NCBI RefSeq assembly: GCF_900115345.1
Contig: NZ_FOWC01000008.1
Span: 186,001-250,000, forward strand
Direction: 5' to 3'
Origin: Amycolatopsis rubida
GTDB lineage: Bacteria > Actinomycetota > Actinomycetes > Mycobacteriales > Pseudonocardiaceae
DNA: 64,000 nucleotides
A program made the translations under genes and the position numbers. The notes beneath the pieces are model-generated. The model saw nothing but the letters and a program-made list of their open reading frames with translations, was not told where the DNA came from and searched no databases. Positions 16,803 through 25,101 of this stretch are shown here, in pieces. Position 1 is the first letter of the stretch. Each line of letters opens with the position of its first letter.

Positions 16803-18059
16803 ATGACGGTCTCGACTGATCCCCGGGCGCGCCACGCCCGCTGGGTGGCCCCGCTGTGCTGGACGGCGGTGGCGCTCGAAGGGTTCGACCTGGTGGTGCT
16901 GGGCGTCGTGCTGCCCGCGCTGCTCAAGGACAAAGCGTGGGGGCTCGACCCCAACACGGCGTCGCTGATCTCCGCGGTCGGGCTGCTCGGCGTGGCGGTC
17001 GGCGCGTTCGCGATCGGCCCGCTCAGCGACCTGTTCGGCCGGCGCGGGATGATGCTGCTGACCGTGGCCAGCTTCTCGGTCTGCACGCTGCTGTGCGCGT
17101 TCGCGAACGGGCCGTGGCTGTTCGGCGTGCTGCGGTTCCTGGCCGGGCTTGGGCTCGGCGGCGTGCTCCCGACGGCGTTGGCGCTGATCACCGAGTACGC
17201 GCGGATCGGCCGCGGCGGCAGCGCGACCACCGTGCTGATGACCGGCTACCACGTCGGCGCGGTGCTCACCGCGCTGCTGGGAATCCTGGTGCTGCAACGG
17301 TTCGGCTGGCAGTGGATGTTCGTCATCGGGGCCGCGCCCGCGCTGATCCTGGTGCCGCTCATGCTGAAGTTCCTGCCCGAGTCGAAGGCGCTGGAACGGG
17401 CGAAGGAAGCGCGGCGGAACCGCAACCCGCTCGGTGTCCTGTTCCGGCACGGCTACGGCCGCGCGACGATCGCGTTCTGGGTGACGTCGTTCATGGGGCT
17501 GCTGCTGGTGTACGGCCTGAACACCTGGCTGCCGCAGATCATGCGCGCGGCGGGCTACGAACTCGGCGCGGCGCTGGCGCTGCTGCTGGTGCTGAACGTC
17601 GGCGCGGTCCTCGGCCTGCTGGTCGGCGGCCGGGTCGCGGACAAGATCGGCTACCGCCGTTCCACCATCCTGTGGTTCGCCGCGGCGGCGGTGTTCCTGG
17701 CGCTGCTGAGCATCAAGCTGCCCGGGGCGAGCGTGTACGCCGGCGTGCTGCTGGCGGGGATCTTCACCTTCAGTTCGCAGGTGCTGGTTTACGTGTACAT
17801 CGCCCGCGTGTACCCCGCCGAGGCACGCGGCACCGGGCTGGGCGCGGCGAGCGGGATCGGCCGGTTCGGCGCGATGTCCGGGCCGCTGGTGACCGGGCTG
17901 CTGCTGTCGGCGGGGCTGGCGTATCCGTGGGGGTTCTATCTGTTCGCGGTGGTGGCGGTGATCGGGGCGCTCGCGATCGCGGCGGTGAACCGGGATCCGG
18001 CTCCGGACGCTCCGGCGGACAGCCCGGTGCCGGACGCGGTTCCGGCCCCGGAGAGCTGA
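16803..18059 (+). CDS. Aromatic-acid:proton symporter, MFS (AAHS family)
   Basis: A 418-residue, twelve-helix major facilitator protein. The first helix has the acidic motif EGFDLVVLG typical of aromatic acid/H+ symporters such as BenK and PcaK. The loop PLSDLFGRRG is the conserved D-x-x-G-R-R element, and GGRVADKIGYRRS is its C-terminal repeat. It starts 42 bp after the aldehyde dehydrogenase stop and its stop is 1 bp from the convergent ABC ATPase stop. It would import mandelate, phenylglyoxylate or benzoate for the enzymes encoded before it. Confidence 0.85.
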   Translation: MTVSTDPRARHARWVAPLCWTAVALEGFDLVVLGVVLPALLKDKAWGLDPNTASLISAVGLLGVAVGAFAIGPLSDLFGRRGMMLLTVASFSVCTLLCAFANGPWLFGVLRFLAGLGLGGVLPTALALITEYARIGRGGSATTVLMTGYHVGAVLTALLGILVLQRFGWQWMFVIGAAPALILVPLMLKFLPESKALERAKEARRNRNPLGVLFRHGYGRATIAFWVTSFMGLLLVYGLNTWLPQIMRAAGYELGAALALLLVLNVGAVLGLLVGGRVADKIGYRRSTILWFAAAAVFLALLSIKLPGASVYAGVLLAGIFTFSSQVLVYVYIARVYPAEARGTGLGAASGIGRFGAMSGPLVTGLLLSAGLAYPWGFYLFAVVAVIGALAIAAVNRDPAPDAPADSPVPDAVPAPES

Positions 18060-18060
18060 G

Positions 18061-19341
18061 TCATTCGGCGGTCGTCTGGGCGATCCGGTCGCTGTCGGTG
18101 TCGTAGTCGAACAGTTCCGCGTACCGGCCCCAGTCGATCGCCGTGTCCAGCTGCTGGCGGGCGTCGGTGGTGGAGAAGCCGCGGCGGAGGAGGTCGAGGA
18201 AGAACTCCGCGCGCAGCGTGCCGTCCGAGCTGGCGGTGAGCGCGTTGACGATCGTGCGCACCAGCGGCGCCCGGTCGCGGACCTGACCGGCGAAGATCTT
18301 CTTGCTGGTCTGGATGTCCGCGGTGGTGAAGGCGGTGCCGACCGGGGTCAGGTGCAGGTCGCCGCCCGCCACGAAGAGAAGATCCAGCAGGGCGGCGGCG
18401 TCCACGAGCGGCAGCAGGTCGTCGACCTCGAAACTCAGCTCGGCGGCGAGATCCGGCAGGTCGGCGTGCCCGCCGCGGGCGTAGACGAGTTCGACCAGCC
18501 CGGCGAGCCCGCCGACCGACGCGGGCGGCAGCGGCCGGGCGGTGGGCGTGGCCTGCGCGGGTTCGACGGCGGCCGGGTCGCGTCCGGTCAGCAGGTCGTA
18601 GAGGCGATCGACCAGCGCGGCGAACGCGGGGGATGTGCGGTCGCGCGGCCGGGCGAGATCGACCTCCACTTCCGCGCGCAGGTTTCCGGGGTTGGAACCG
18701 AGGACCAGCACCCGGTCGGCGAGCAGCACGGCCTCCTCGATGTTGTGCGTGACGATGCAGACCGCCTTGGTCGGGAAATCTTCGCGCTGCCACAGGCTCA
18801 TCAGCTCGGTGCGGAGGTTTTCCGCGGTCAGCACGTCGAGCGCGGAGAACGGTTCGTCCATCAGCAGGACGTCCGGTTCGAGCACGAGCGCGCGGGCGAA
18901 ACCGACGCGCTGCCGCATCCCGCCGGAGAGTTCCTTGGGATAAGCGGATTCGAAGCCGTCGAGACCGATGAGGTCGATCGCTTGCAACGCACGGTCCCGG
19001 CGGGCTCTCGGCGGGATCCCGCGCGCGGCGAGGCCGAGTTCGACGTTGTCCTGCACGGTCAGCCACGGCATCAGGGCGAAGGTCTGGAACACCATCGCGG
19101 TGCCCGGGTTGGCCCCGTCGAGTTCGTCGCCGCGGTAGCGCACGATGCCGCGGGTCGGGCCGATCAGCCCGGCGATCGTGCGCAGCAGCGTCGACTTCCC
19201 GCTGCCGGACCGGCCGAGCAACGCGACGATCTCGCCGGCGCGCAGGTCGAGGGTGATGTCGTCGAGGACGCGCAGTTCGTCGCCCGCCGAACCGGGGAAG
19301 CTTTTGCTGACCTGCTCGACGGACACGAGGACTTCGGACAT
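18061..19341 (-). CDS. ABC transporter ATPase, NitT/TauT type with C-terminal AAA-associated domain
   Basis: A 426-residue protein. Residues 1-260 form an ABC ATPase: Walker A GRSGSGKST, Q-loop VFQTFALMPW, signature LSGGMRQR, Walker B VLLMDEPFSALD and the switch His in IVTHNIEEAV. Residues about 285-426 are an extra domain (LVELVYARGGHADLPDLA and AEFFLDLLRRGFSTTDARQQ) of the kind found at the C-terminus of some nitrate/sulfonate-type ATPases. Start ATG 19341 with AAAGGT upstream. It pairs with the double permease 11 bp upstream on the same strand. No substrate-binding protein is encoded nearby. Confidence 0.88.
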   Translation of the reverse strand: MSEVLVSVEQVSKSFPGSAGDELRVLDDITLDLRAGEIVALLGRSGSGKSTLLRTIAGLIGPTRGIVRYRGDELDGANPGTAMVFQTFALMPWLTVQDNVELGLAARGIPPRARRDRALQAIDLIGLDGFESAYPKELSGGMRQRVGFARALVLEPDVLLMDEPFSALDVLTAENLRTELMSLWQREDFPTKAVCIVTHNIEEAVLLADRVLVLGSNPGNLRAEVEVDLARPRDRTSPAFAALVDRLYDLLTGRDPAAVEPAQATPTARPLPPASVGGLAGLVELVYARGGHADLPDLAAELSFEVDDLLPLVDAAALLDLLFVAGGDLHLTPVGTAFTTADIQTSKKIFAGQVRDRAPLVRTIVNALTASSDGTLRAEFFLDLLRRGFSTTDARQQLDTAIDWGRYAELFDYDTDSDRIAQTTAE

Positions 19342-19352
19342 GAGAATACCTT

Positions 19353-21086
19353 TCAGGACAGGGAGAACCGGCGTTCGGCGAGGCGGTACAGCCGCCGCCA
19401 GAAGAGCCGGTTGAGACCGACGACGTACAGGCTCATCACCGCGACGCCGAGCAGGATCCGCCCGGAATCGCCGGAGCCGGTCGCGTCGGCGATGTAGGCG
19501 CCGAGGCCGGTCGCGGTGAGCGTGACCCCGTTGTAGGACACGATTTCCGCGACGATGGAGGCGTTCCACGCGCCGCCCGCCGCGGTGATCCCGCCGGTGA
19601 CGTAGCCCGGGAAAATGGCGGGCAGCACGAGGCGGCGCCACCACAGCGCGCGCGGCAGCCGCAGGTTCGCGGCGGCCTCGCGCAGGTCGTGCGGGATGGC
19701 CGAGGCCCCCGCGATGACGTTGAACAGGATGTACCACTGCGCGCCGAGACTCATCAGCAGGATGCCGCCCCAGTCCAGGGAAATCCCGGTCGCCACGAGC
19801 ACGGCGGTGATCAGCGGGAACAGGAAGTTCGCCGGGAACGACGCGAGCACCTGCACGACCGGCTGGGCGAGCCGCGACACCCGCGGGTTCATCCCGATCC
19901 ACACGCCGATCGGCACCCACACTAGTGTCCCGGCGACCACCAGCGTCACCACCCGCGCGAACGTGATCAGGCCGAGCAGCAGCACGTGGCCGATCTCGCC
20001 GTATCCGGTGGTCTCGCCGATGAACAGCACCATGCGCACGGCACCGCAGAGGATCAGCCCGAAGACGACGACACTGAACACGATGTCCGCGGCGCGCCGG
20101 CGGGCGGGGGAGAACCGCAGCGGGTACTCGGCGAGCCCGAACACCGCCAGCGCCCGGTCGAGCGGGAACACCAGCTTGCCGAGCACCCGGCCGAGCAGCG
20201 CCGGGATCCGCGAGCGGCGCAGCAGATCGAGCACCAGGCTGCGGGGTGCTTCGGCGGCTTCGGAGTTCTCGATGCGGAACCGCTCCGACCACGCGGTGAG
20301 CGGACGCCAGAACAGCACATTCACTCCGACGACCAGGACCACCATCACGCCGACAGCCAGCAGCACCTTGCCGAGGTCGCCCTCTTCGGAAGCTGCCGCG
20401 ACGTACGCGCCGATGCCGGGCAGCGCGAACTTCTGGTTGTTGACGCTGAGCGCTTCGGAGGCGGTGAGGAAGAACCAGCCGCCGCCGAAGCTCATCATCC
20501 CGTTCCAGACCAGCGGGATCATGCCGCTCGGCACGTCGACGCGCCAGAATCGCTGCCAGCGGGACAGCCGCAGCAACCGCGACGCCTCGTCGAGATCGCG
20601 CGGTTGCGACACCAGCGAGTGGTGGAACGCGAACGTCATGTTCCACGCCTGCGAGGTGAAGATCGCGAAGATCGACGCGCATTCCAGGCCGAGTTGCGAG
20701 CCGGGGAACAGCGCGATGAACCCGGTGATCGTCACCGACAGGAAGCCGAGCACCGGCACCGACTGGAGGATGTCGAGCGCGGGCAAGAGGATCTTTTCGG
20801 TGCGCCGCAGCCGGGCCGCCGCAGTCGCGTAGACGAAGGTGAACCCGACCGACAGCACGAGCGCGACGAACATCCGCAGCAGCGAGCGTCCGGCGTAGTA
20901 GGGGAGTTCGGCCGGATCAGTGGACACTGTGGACGGTGCGGTCGCCGGAGTCCACGCCGTGGCGGTGCCGTGCGCGAGCCGCACGATCAGCCACAACGCC
21001 GCGGCGGCGCCGAGGAACACCGCCACGTCGGCGGCCGTGCGGCGGGGCCGGACGAGCGCGCCGCGGGTGGGGAAGGTGGGAAGCAT
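19353..21086 (-). CDS. ABC transporter permease, two permease domains fused
   Basis: A 577-residue membrane protein with two complete binding-protein-dependent permease domains in tandem, each with its EAA coupling loop: EASRLLRLSRWQRFWRVDVP in the first half and EAAANLRLPRALWWRRLVLP in the second. The halves are joined by a charged linker around residues 265-300. One polypeptide thus replaces the usual homo- or heterodimer. It is read just before the ATPase gene (11-bp gap). NitT/TauT-like topology suggests import of an anion such as nitrate, a sulfonate or an organic acid, but the substrate is unknown. Confidence 0.87.
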   Translation of the reverse strand: MLPTFPTRGALVRPRRTAADVAVFLGAAAALWLIVRLAHGTATAWTPATAPSTVSTDPAELPYYAGRSLLRMFVALVLSVGFTFVYATAAARLRRTEKILLPALDILQSVPVLGFLSVTITGFIALFPGSQLGLECASIFAIFTSQAWNMTFAFHHSLVSQPRDLDEASRLLRLSRWQRFWRVDVPSGMIPLVWNGMMSFGGGWFFLTASEALSVNNQKFALPGIGAYVAAASEEGDLGKVLLAVGVMVVLVVGVNVLFWRPLTAWSERFRIENSEAAEAPRSLVLDLLRRSRIPALLGRVLGKLVFPLDRALAVFGLAEYPLRFSPARRRAADIVFSVVVFGLILCGAVRMVLFIGETTGYGEIGHVLLLGLITFARVVTLVVAGTLVWVPIGVWIGMNPRVSRLAQPVVQVLASFPANFLFPLITAVLVATGISLDWGGILLMSLGAQWYILFNVIAGASAIPHDLREAAANLRLPRALWWRRLVLPAIFPGYVTGGITAAGGAWNASIVAEIVSYNGVTLTATGLGAYIADATGSGDSGRILLGVAVMSLYVVGLNRLFWRRLYRLAERRFSLS

Positions 21087-21089
21087 GGT

Positions 21090-21821
21090 CTAGTTCTCGC
21101 TGTCTCGCTCGGAGTAAGAGAGTTCGGCCTGCCAGCGCACGCTGGTCACCGACGGCTCCATGGACAGCCGGCTCACCGCCGACTCCATCTGCTTGTCGTC
21201 GCGCTGGTCGGCGCACAGTTCGGCGCGGACCTGCACCTGCCCGTCAGTGTCGGTATTGGTGCTGGTGACCGATTGCAGGGCGAAATCGGTACGCGCCAGC
21301 GCCTGCACGAGCAACGCGCGCACGTGTGCTTCGGAATCGTCCTTGGTCACCGCCAGGAAGGTGTAGGAGGTCGGGGTTTCGCGGCCGGTCGCCGGACGGC
21401 GGTCGACCGCCCGGCCGAGCGGCCGCAGCGCGATGTTCACCGCCATCACCACGGCAGTGCCCGCGCCCGCGGCCGTGTACAGCCCGGCTCCGGCGAGCGC
21501 GCCCACCGCGGCGGAACACCACAGCGTCGCTGCCGTGTTGAGCCCGCGCACGGTCAGTCCTTCGCGCAGAATCACGCCCGCGCCGAGGAAACCGATTCCG
21601 GAAACAATTTGCGCGGCGACCCGGGTGGGGTCGGCGCTCGCTCCGCTGAAACCGTGCGCGGACAGCAGCACGAACAGCGTCGACCCGGCCGCGACCAGCG
21701 CGTTCGTGCGCAGTCCTGCCATCCGGGCGCGGTATTGGCGTTCAAATCCGATCACCGTGCCGAGGCCCACTCCGGCGCCAAGGCGCAGCAACATCTCCGC
21801 AGTCGTCATCTGCGCTCCCAC
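21090..21821 (-). CDS. MgtC/SapB-family membrane protein
   Basis: A 243-residue protein with the MgtC core: GAGVGLGTVIGFERQYRARM, then GLRTNALVAAGSTLFVLLS and the membrane segment IVSGIGFLGAGVILREG, followed by TAATLWCSAAVGALAGAG. Residues about 145-243 are a soluble C-terminal ACT-like domain. MgtC proteins are linked to growth at low magnesium and to control of membrane ATPases. The gene follows the P-type ATPase gene on the same strand with a 52-bp gap, repeating the mgtA-mgtC association of other bacteria. Confidence 0.88.
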   Translation of the reverse strand: MGAQMTTAEMLLRLGAGVGLGTVIGFERQYRARMAGLRTNALVAAGSTLFVLLSAHGFSGASADPTRVAAQIVSGIGFLGAGVILREGLTVRGLNTAATLWCSAAVGALAGAGLYTAAGAGTAVVMAVNIALRPLGRAVDRRPATGRETPTSYTFLAVTKDDSEAHVRALLVQALARTDFALQSVTSTNTDTDGQVQVRAELCADQRDDKQMESAVSRLSMEPSVTSVRWQAELSYSERDSEN

Positions 21822-21873
21822 TGATTGGTGCGAAAAATTCAGAAATAGTCGGGAAAAGCCGGAAAAAGGACGG

Positions 21874-24441
21874 TTACCACCACGCCCGCCGGCGTGCGTA
21901 GCCGCGTTTCGCTATGTGGGCCGCCAGCGCGTACCCGGCCAGCACGAGCACCAGCCACAGCAGGTAGCCGGCGGGCAGCGCCTGCATCCGCAACGGTCCG
22001 GCGAGCGGCGACAGCGGCACCAGCAAACCGACGAGCGCGGCGGCTGCCGTGGCCAGCACGACCGGGCGGCTGGCGCGCGGGGAAGTGCCGCGCCCGCGCA
22101 GCACGAGCACGACCAGCAGCTGCGAGAGCAGACCCTCGACGAACCAGCCGGTCTGGAACAGCAACGGGTCCGCGCCCGCACCGAAGACGTGCCACAGCAC
22201 AGCGAACGTCGCGAGGTCGAACAGCGACGACAACGGGCCGAAGACGAGCATGAAACCGGTCAGCCCGCGGGCGTCCCAGCGGCGCGGACGGCTGAGGTAT
22301 TCGTCGTCCACCCGATCCCACGCCAGCGCGAGCTGGGCCAGGTCGTAGAGCAGGTTCGACACCACGAGCTGGATCGGCAGGATGGGCAGGAACGGCAGAA
22401 ACGCGCTGGCCGCGAGCACCGACAGCACGTTGCCGAAGTTCGACGCGGCGGTGATGCTGACATACTTCAGCGTGTTGCCGAGCGCCCGCCGTCCTTCGGC
22501 CACGCCGCGAGCGAGCACGCCCAGGTCGCGGTCCAGCAGCACCAGGTCCGCCGCCTCCTTCGCCGCGTCGGTGGCGGTGTCCGGAGCGATCCCGACGTCG
22601 GCGGTGCGCAGCGCGGTGACGTCGTTGACGCCGTCGCCGACAAAGCCGACCGCACAGCCGTTCTCGCGCAACGCGGTGACCACGCGGGCCTTGTGCGCCG
22701 GTGTGAGCTTCGCGAAGACGGTGGTGTCCTTGACGATCTCGCGCAATTCAGCGTCGTCCGCCGCTTCGACCCGGCGGCCGAGCACGACCTCGCCGACCGG
22801 GATGCCCGCCGAATCCGCGACGCGCGCGGCGACATGCCGGTTGTCGCCGGTCAGCACTTTCAGCGCGACGCCTTGCTCGCCAAGGGCTTTCGCCGCGTTG
22901 ACGACGCCGTCGCGGACCGGGTCGACGAATCCCACGAAACCGACGAGGATCATCTCGTTCTCGTCAGTTTCGTCGAATCCGCCGAGCCCGGCGCTGACTT
23001 CCCGGGCGGCTACCGCGAGCACCCGCATGCCGTGCTCGGCGTACGCGCGCACCAGTTCTTCCGCGCCGATCCGGGCCGCGTCGTCGAATTCGGTGACGAC
23101 GCCGTCGCGGCGCGCGTGGCCGCAGCGCGGCAGGATCTCGTCCGGGTCGCCCTTGCTGATCAGCAGGTGTTCGCTCCCGCGCCGGACCACGACGCTGGCC
23201 CGGCGGCGCGCGTGGTCGAAACCGATCTCGGCGACGCCGGTGAACAGCGCGTCGGCGACCAGGTCGTCCTCGCCGTCGAACAGGGTCTCGATCGCCTCGT
23301 CCAGCCGGTCGTGCCGGTCGGTCTGGAACCGCACCGCCAGCCCGGCGTATTCGGCTGCTTCGCCGTCCGGGCTGCCGGAGTAGTCGACGCTGTGCGCGTA
23401 GGCGATCCGGTCCTCGGTGAGCGTGCCGGTCTTGTCGACGCACAGCACGTCCATCGCGGCGAGGTCCTGAATGGCGTTGAGCCGCTTGACAATCACCTGC
23501 CGCCGGGACAGCGCGGCCGCGCCCCGGGCGAGGTTCGTGGTGACGATGACCGGCAGCATTTCCGGCGTGAGACCGACCGCGACGGCGACCGCGAACATCC
23601 CGGCTTGCGCCCAGTCTCCGGTGACCGTGCCGTTGACGACGAGCACGATCGGGACCATCACCAGCATGAACCGCACGAGCGTCCAGCCGACGCGGCGTAC
23701 CCCGGCGTCGAAGCTGGATTCCGCGCGCGGCTCGGCGGATTGCTTGGCCAGCGCGCCGAAGTAGGTCTCGCTGCCGGTCGCGGCTACTACCGCGGTAGCC
23801 GTTCCGCCGACCACCGAGGTCCCCGCGAAGCCGAGCGCGGGCGTCTCGACGAGTTCGTGCTCCTCGTGCTTGCCGGGCTGGGGCGCGCGCTTCGCGACCG
23901 GCAATGCCTCGCCCGACAGCGCGGACTGGTCGACCACGAAGTCTTTCGCGGCGACAATGCGCACATCAGCCGGGATCACGTCGCCGGGTCCGAGCAGCAC
24001 GACGTCGCCGGGCACGAGGTCTGCCGTGGGCACTTCACGCTCGCTGCCGGGAAACTCCGCCGCCGCGCGCCGACGCACGGTGACAGTGGTGGTGATCTGG
24101 TCGCGGACCGCGCTGATCGCGCGCTCGGACCGGGATTGCTGCCAGAAGCGGAGGCCGATGCTGAGCGCGACCATCACGCCGACGGTCACCGCGCCGCGAA
24201 TGTCGCCGACGCCGGCGAAGACCACGCCGAGCGCGGTCAGCAACGCGACGAACGGGCTTCGCGCGGCGGCCCAGACGCGGACGGGCGCACGGTCCGTTCC
24301 GTCGATGCGGTTGTCGCCGAAGCGGCGCAACCGTTCGGCCGCTTCGTTCTCGGTGAGGCCTTTGGGCGAGCTGCCGAGATTCCGGAAGAGAGTGAGCACC
24401 GGCGCGTCGCCGTGGGCGCGCAGGGCGGGAAAGCGGGTCAT
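21874..24441 (-). CDS. mgtA: Magnesium-importing P-type ATPase (MgtA/MgtB type)
   Basis: An 855-residue P-type ATPase of the P3B class. It has the actuator motif LSGEALPV, phosphorylation site DKTGT with Asp336, KLTPAHKARVVTALR, and the hinge FVGDGVNDVTALR. Ten membrane segments can be placed at two N-terminal, two central and six C-terminal positions. MgtA/MgtB pumps bring Mg2+ into the cell when it is scarce. The N-terminus (GLTENEAAERLRRFGDNRI) matches the cation-ATPase N-domain. A structured leader with a short ORF lies upstream (24442-24600), and mgtC follows in the same transcript. Confidence 0.92.
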   Translation of the reverse strand: MTRFPALRAHGDAPVLTLFRNLGSSPKGLTENEAAERLRRFGDNRIDGTDRAPVRVWAAARSPFVALLTALGVVFAGVGDIRGAVTVGVMVALSIGLRFWQQSRSERAISAVRDQITTTVTVRRRAAAEFPGSEREVPTADLVPGDVVLLGPGDVIPADVRIVAAKDFVVDQSALSGEALPVAKRAPQPGKHEEHELVETPALGFAGTSVVGGTATAVVAATGSETYFGALAKQSAEPRAESSFDAGVRRVGWTLVRFMLVMVPIVLVVNGTVTGDWAQAGMFAVAVAVGLTPEMLPVIVTTNLARGAAALSRRQVIVKRLNAIQDLAAMDVLCVDKTGTLTEDRIAYAHSVDYSGSPDGEAAEYAGLAVRFQTDRHDRLDEAIETLFDGEDDLVADALFTGVAEIGFDHARRRASVVVRRGSEHLLISKGDPDEILPRCGHARRDGVVTEFDDAARIGAEELVRAYAEHGMRVLAVAAREVSAGLGGFDETDENEMILVGFVGFVDPVRDGVVNAAKALGEQGVALKVLTGDNRHVAARVADSAGIPVGEVVLGRRVEAADDAELREIVKDTTVFAKLTPAHKARVVTALRENGCAVGFVGDGVNDVTALRTADVGIAPDTATDAAKEAADLVLLDRDLGVLARGVAEGRRALGNTLKYVSITAASNFGNVLSVLAASAFLPFLPILPIQLVVSNLLYDLAQLALAWDRVDDEYLSRPRRWDARGLTGFMLVFGPLSSLFDLATFAVLWHVFGAGADPLLFQTGWFVEGLLSQLLVVLVLRGRGTSPRASRPVVLATAAAALVGLLVPLSPLAGPLRMQALPAGYLLWLVLVLAGYALAAHIAKRGYARRRAWW

Positions 24442-24600
24442 GGTCGTCCCCTCGAGGTCTGCTGGGCGGCAGCGGACCGCGCGGGGGCCCCGGCCCTACC
24501 TGGCGGCCCGGCTTCCCGCGCGGTCGCGGCACCTACTTCCTTCGCCGGTCACCCGGCTCACCTCCTCCGCAAGACTCATCGACCGGCGGTTCGCGCCGGC
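24442..24600 (-). promoter_or_regulatory. Candidate structured leader with short ORF upstream of mgtA
   Basis: Reading toward mgtA, an ATG at 24579 opens a 27-codon ORF (MSLAEEVSRVTGEG..., rich in Arg codons near its end) that stops at TAG, 24496-24498. A GC-rich inverted stretch follows (GGGCCGGGGCCCC), then GCTGCCGCCCAGCAGACC just before the mgtA ATG. The last segment, and AGGTAGGG before it, loosely resemble pieces of the ykoK (M-box) Mg2+ riboswitch, but the complete consensus is not present. An attenuator responding to Mg2+ is a reasonable guess only. Confidence 0.35.
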
Positions 24601-24689
24601 CGGGGACCAGTAGAGCGCAGATCACGGAAACAGTCAAACACTTGTGCAACTGATGGGGGCTAAGTCACCCTGGAGGCCCACCCGAGAGG

Positions 24690-25049
24690 ATGTCCGTCGT
24701 GTCCACCCCACCCCAGCCCCCGCCGGAACCGCTCCCCGCCGACCTGCTGCAGGACGCGGCCGCGACGTTCGGCCTGCTGTCCGCGACCGTGCGGCTGCAC
24801 CTGCTCTGGCTGCTGTCGCACGGGGAGCGCGACGTCGGCACGCTCGCCGAGGAGACCGGCCAGACCGTGCCGACCGCCAGCCACCACCTGGGCAAACTGA
24901 AACTCGCCGGGCTGGTGCGCGCCCGTCGCGAGGGAAAACGGCAGGTGTACGTGCTCGACGATCCGCACGTGCGCCACATCGTCCAGCTGGCGGTGCAGCA
25001 TCACCAGGAACTGACCGGCGAGGTCGGGCGGCGCAGCAAGGGCGCTTGA
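24690..25049 (+). CDS. ArsR/SmtB-like winged-helix regulator
   Basis: A 119-residue regulator. The DNA-binding domain spans about residues 20-95: LSATVRLHLLWLLSHGERDV, recognition region TVPTASHHLGKLKLAGLVRA, wing REGKRQVYVLDD. No Cys-based metal site is present, unlike arsenic or zinc sensors. The ATG at 24690 directly abuts GAGAGG, so the in-frame GTG at 24699 has better spacing and may be the real start. It is divergent from mgtA with about 250 bp between, so control of magnesium transport is possible but not shown. Confidence 0.82.
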   Translation: MSVVSTPPQPPPEPLPADLLQDAAATFGLLSATVRLHLLWLLSHGERDVGTLAEETGQTVPTASHHLGKLKLAGLVRARREGKRQVYVLDDPHVRHIVQLAVQHHQELTGEVGRRSKGA

Positions 25050-25088
25050 TCTCGGCCTCGTGGCGCGACGCGGAGGGGGTGTGGATCG

Positions 25089-25094
25089 TAGGCT
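25089..25094 (+). promoter_or_regulatory. -10 box for a leaderless transcript
   Basis: TAGGCT with a 7-nt spacer to the ATG at 25102 and no ribosome-binding site. Confidence 0.45.
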
Positions 25095-25101
25095 CGCGGT
25101 C

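Noticed and set aside
19342..20682. Upstream extension of the ABC ATPase reading frame into the permease gene
   Set aside because: The extension is antisense-like and Arg-rich; the ATPase begins at 19341 with a ribosome-binding site and the permease is encoded in another frame.
24442..24600. Calling a full M-box (ykoK) Mg2+ riboswitch
   Set aside because: Only two short segments resemble the consensus and the GACGCCAATGGGTC core is not present; kept as an unassigned leader.
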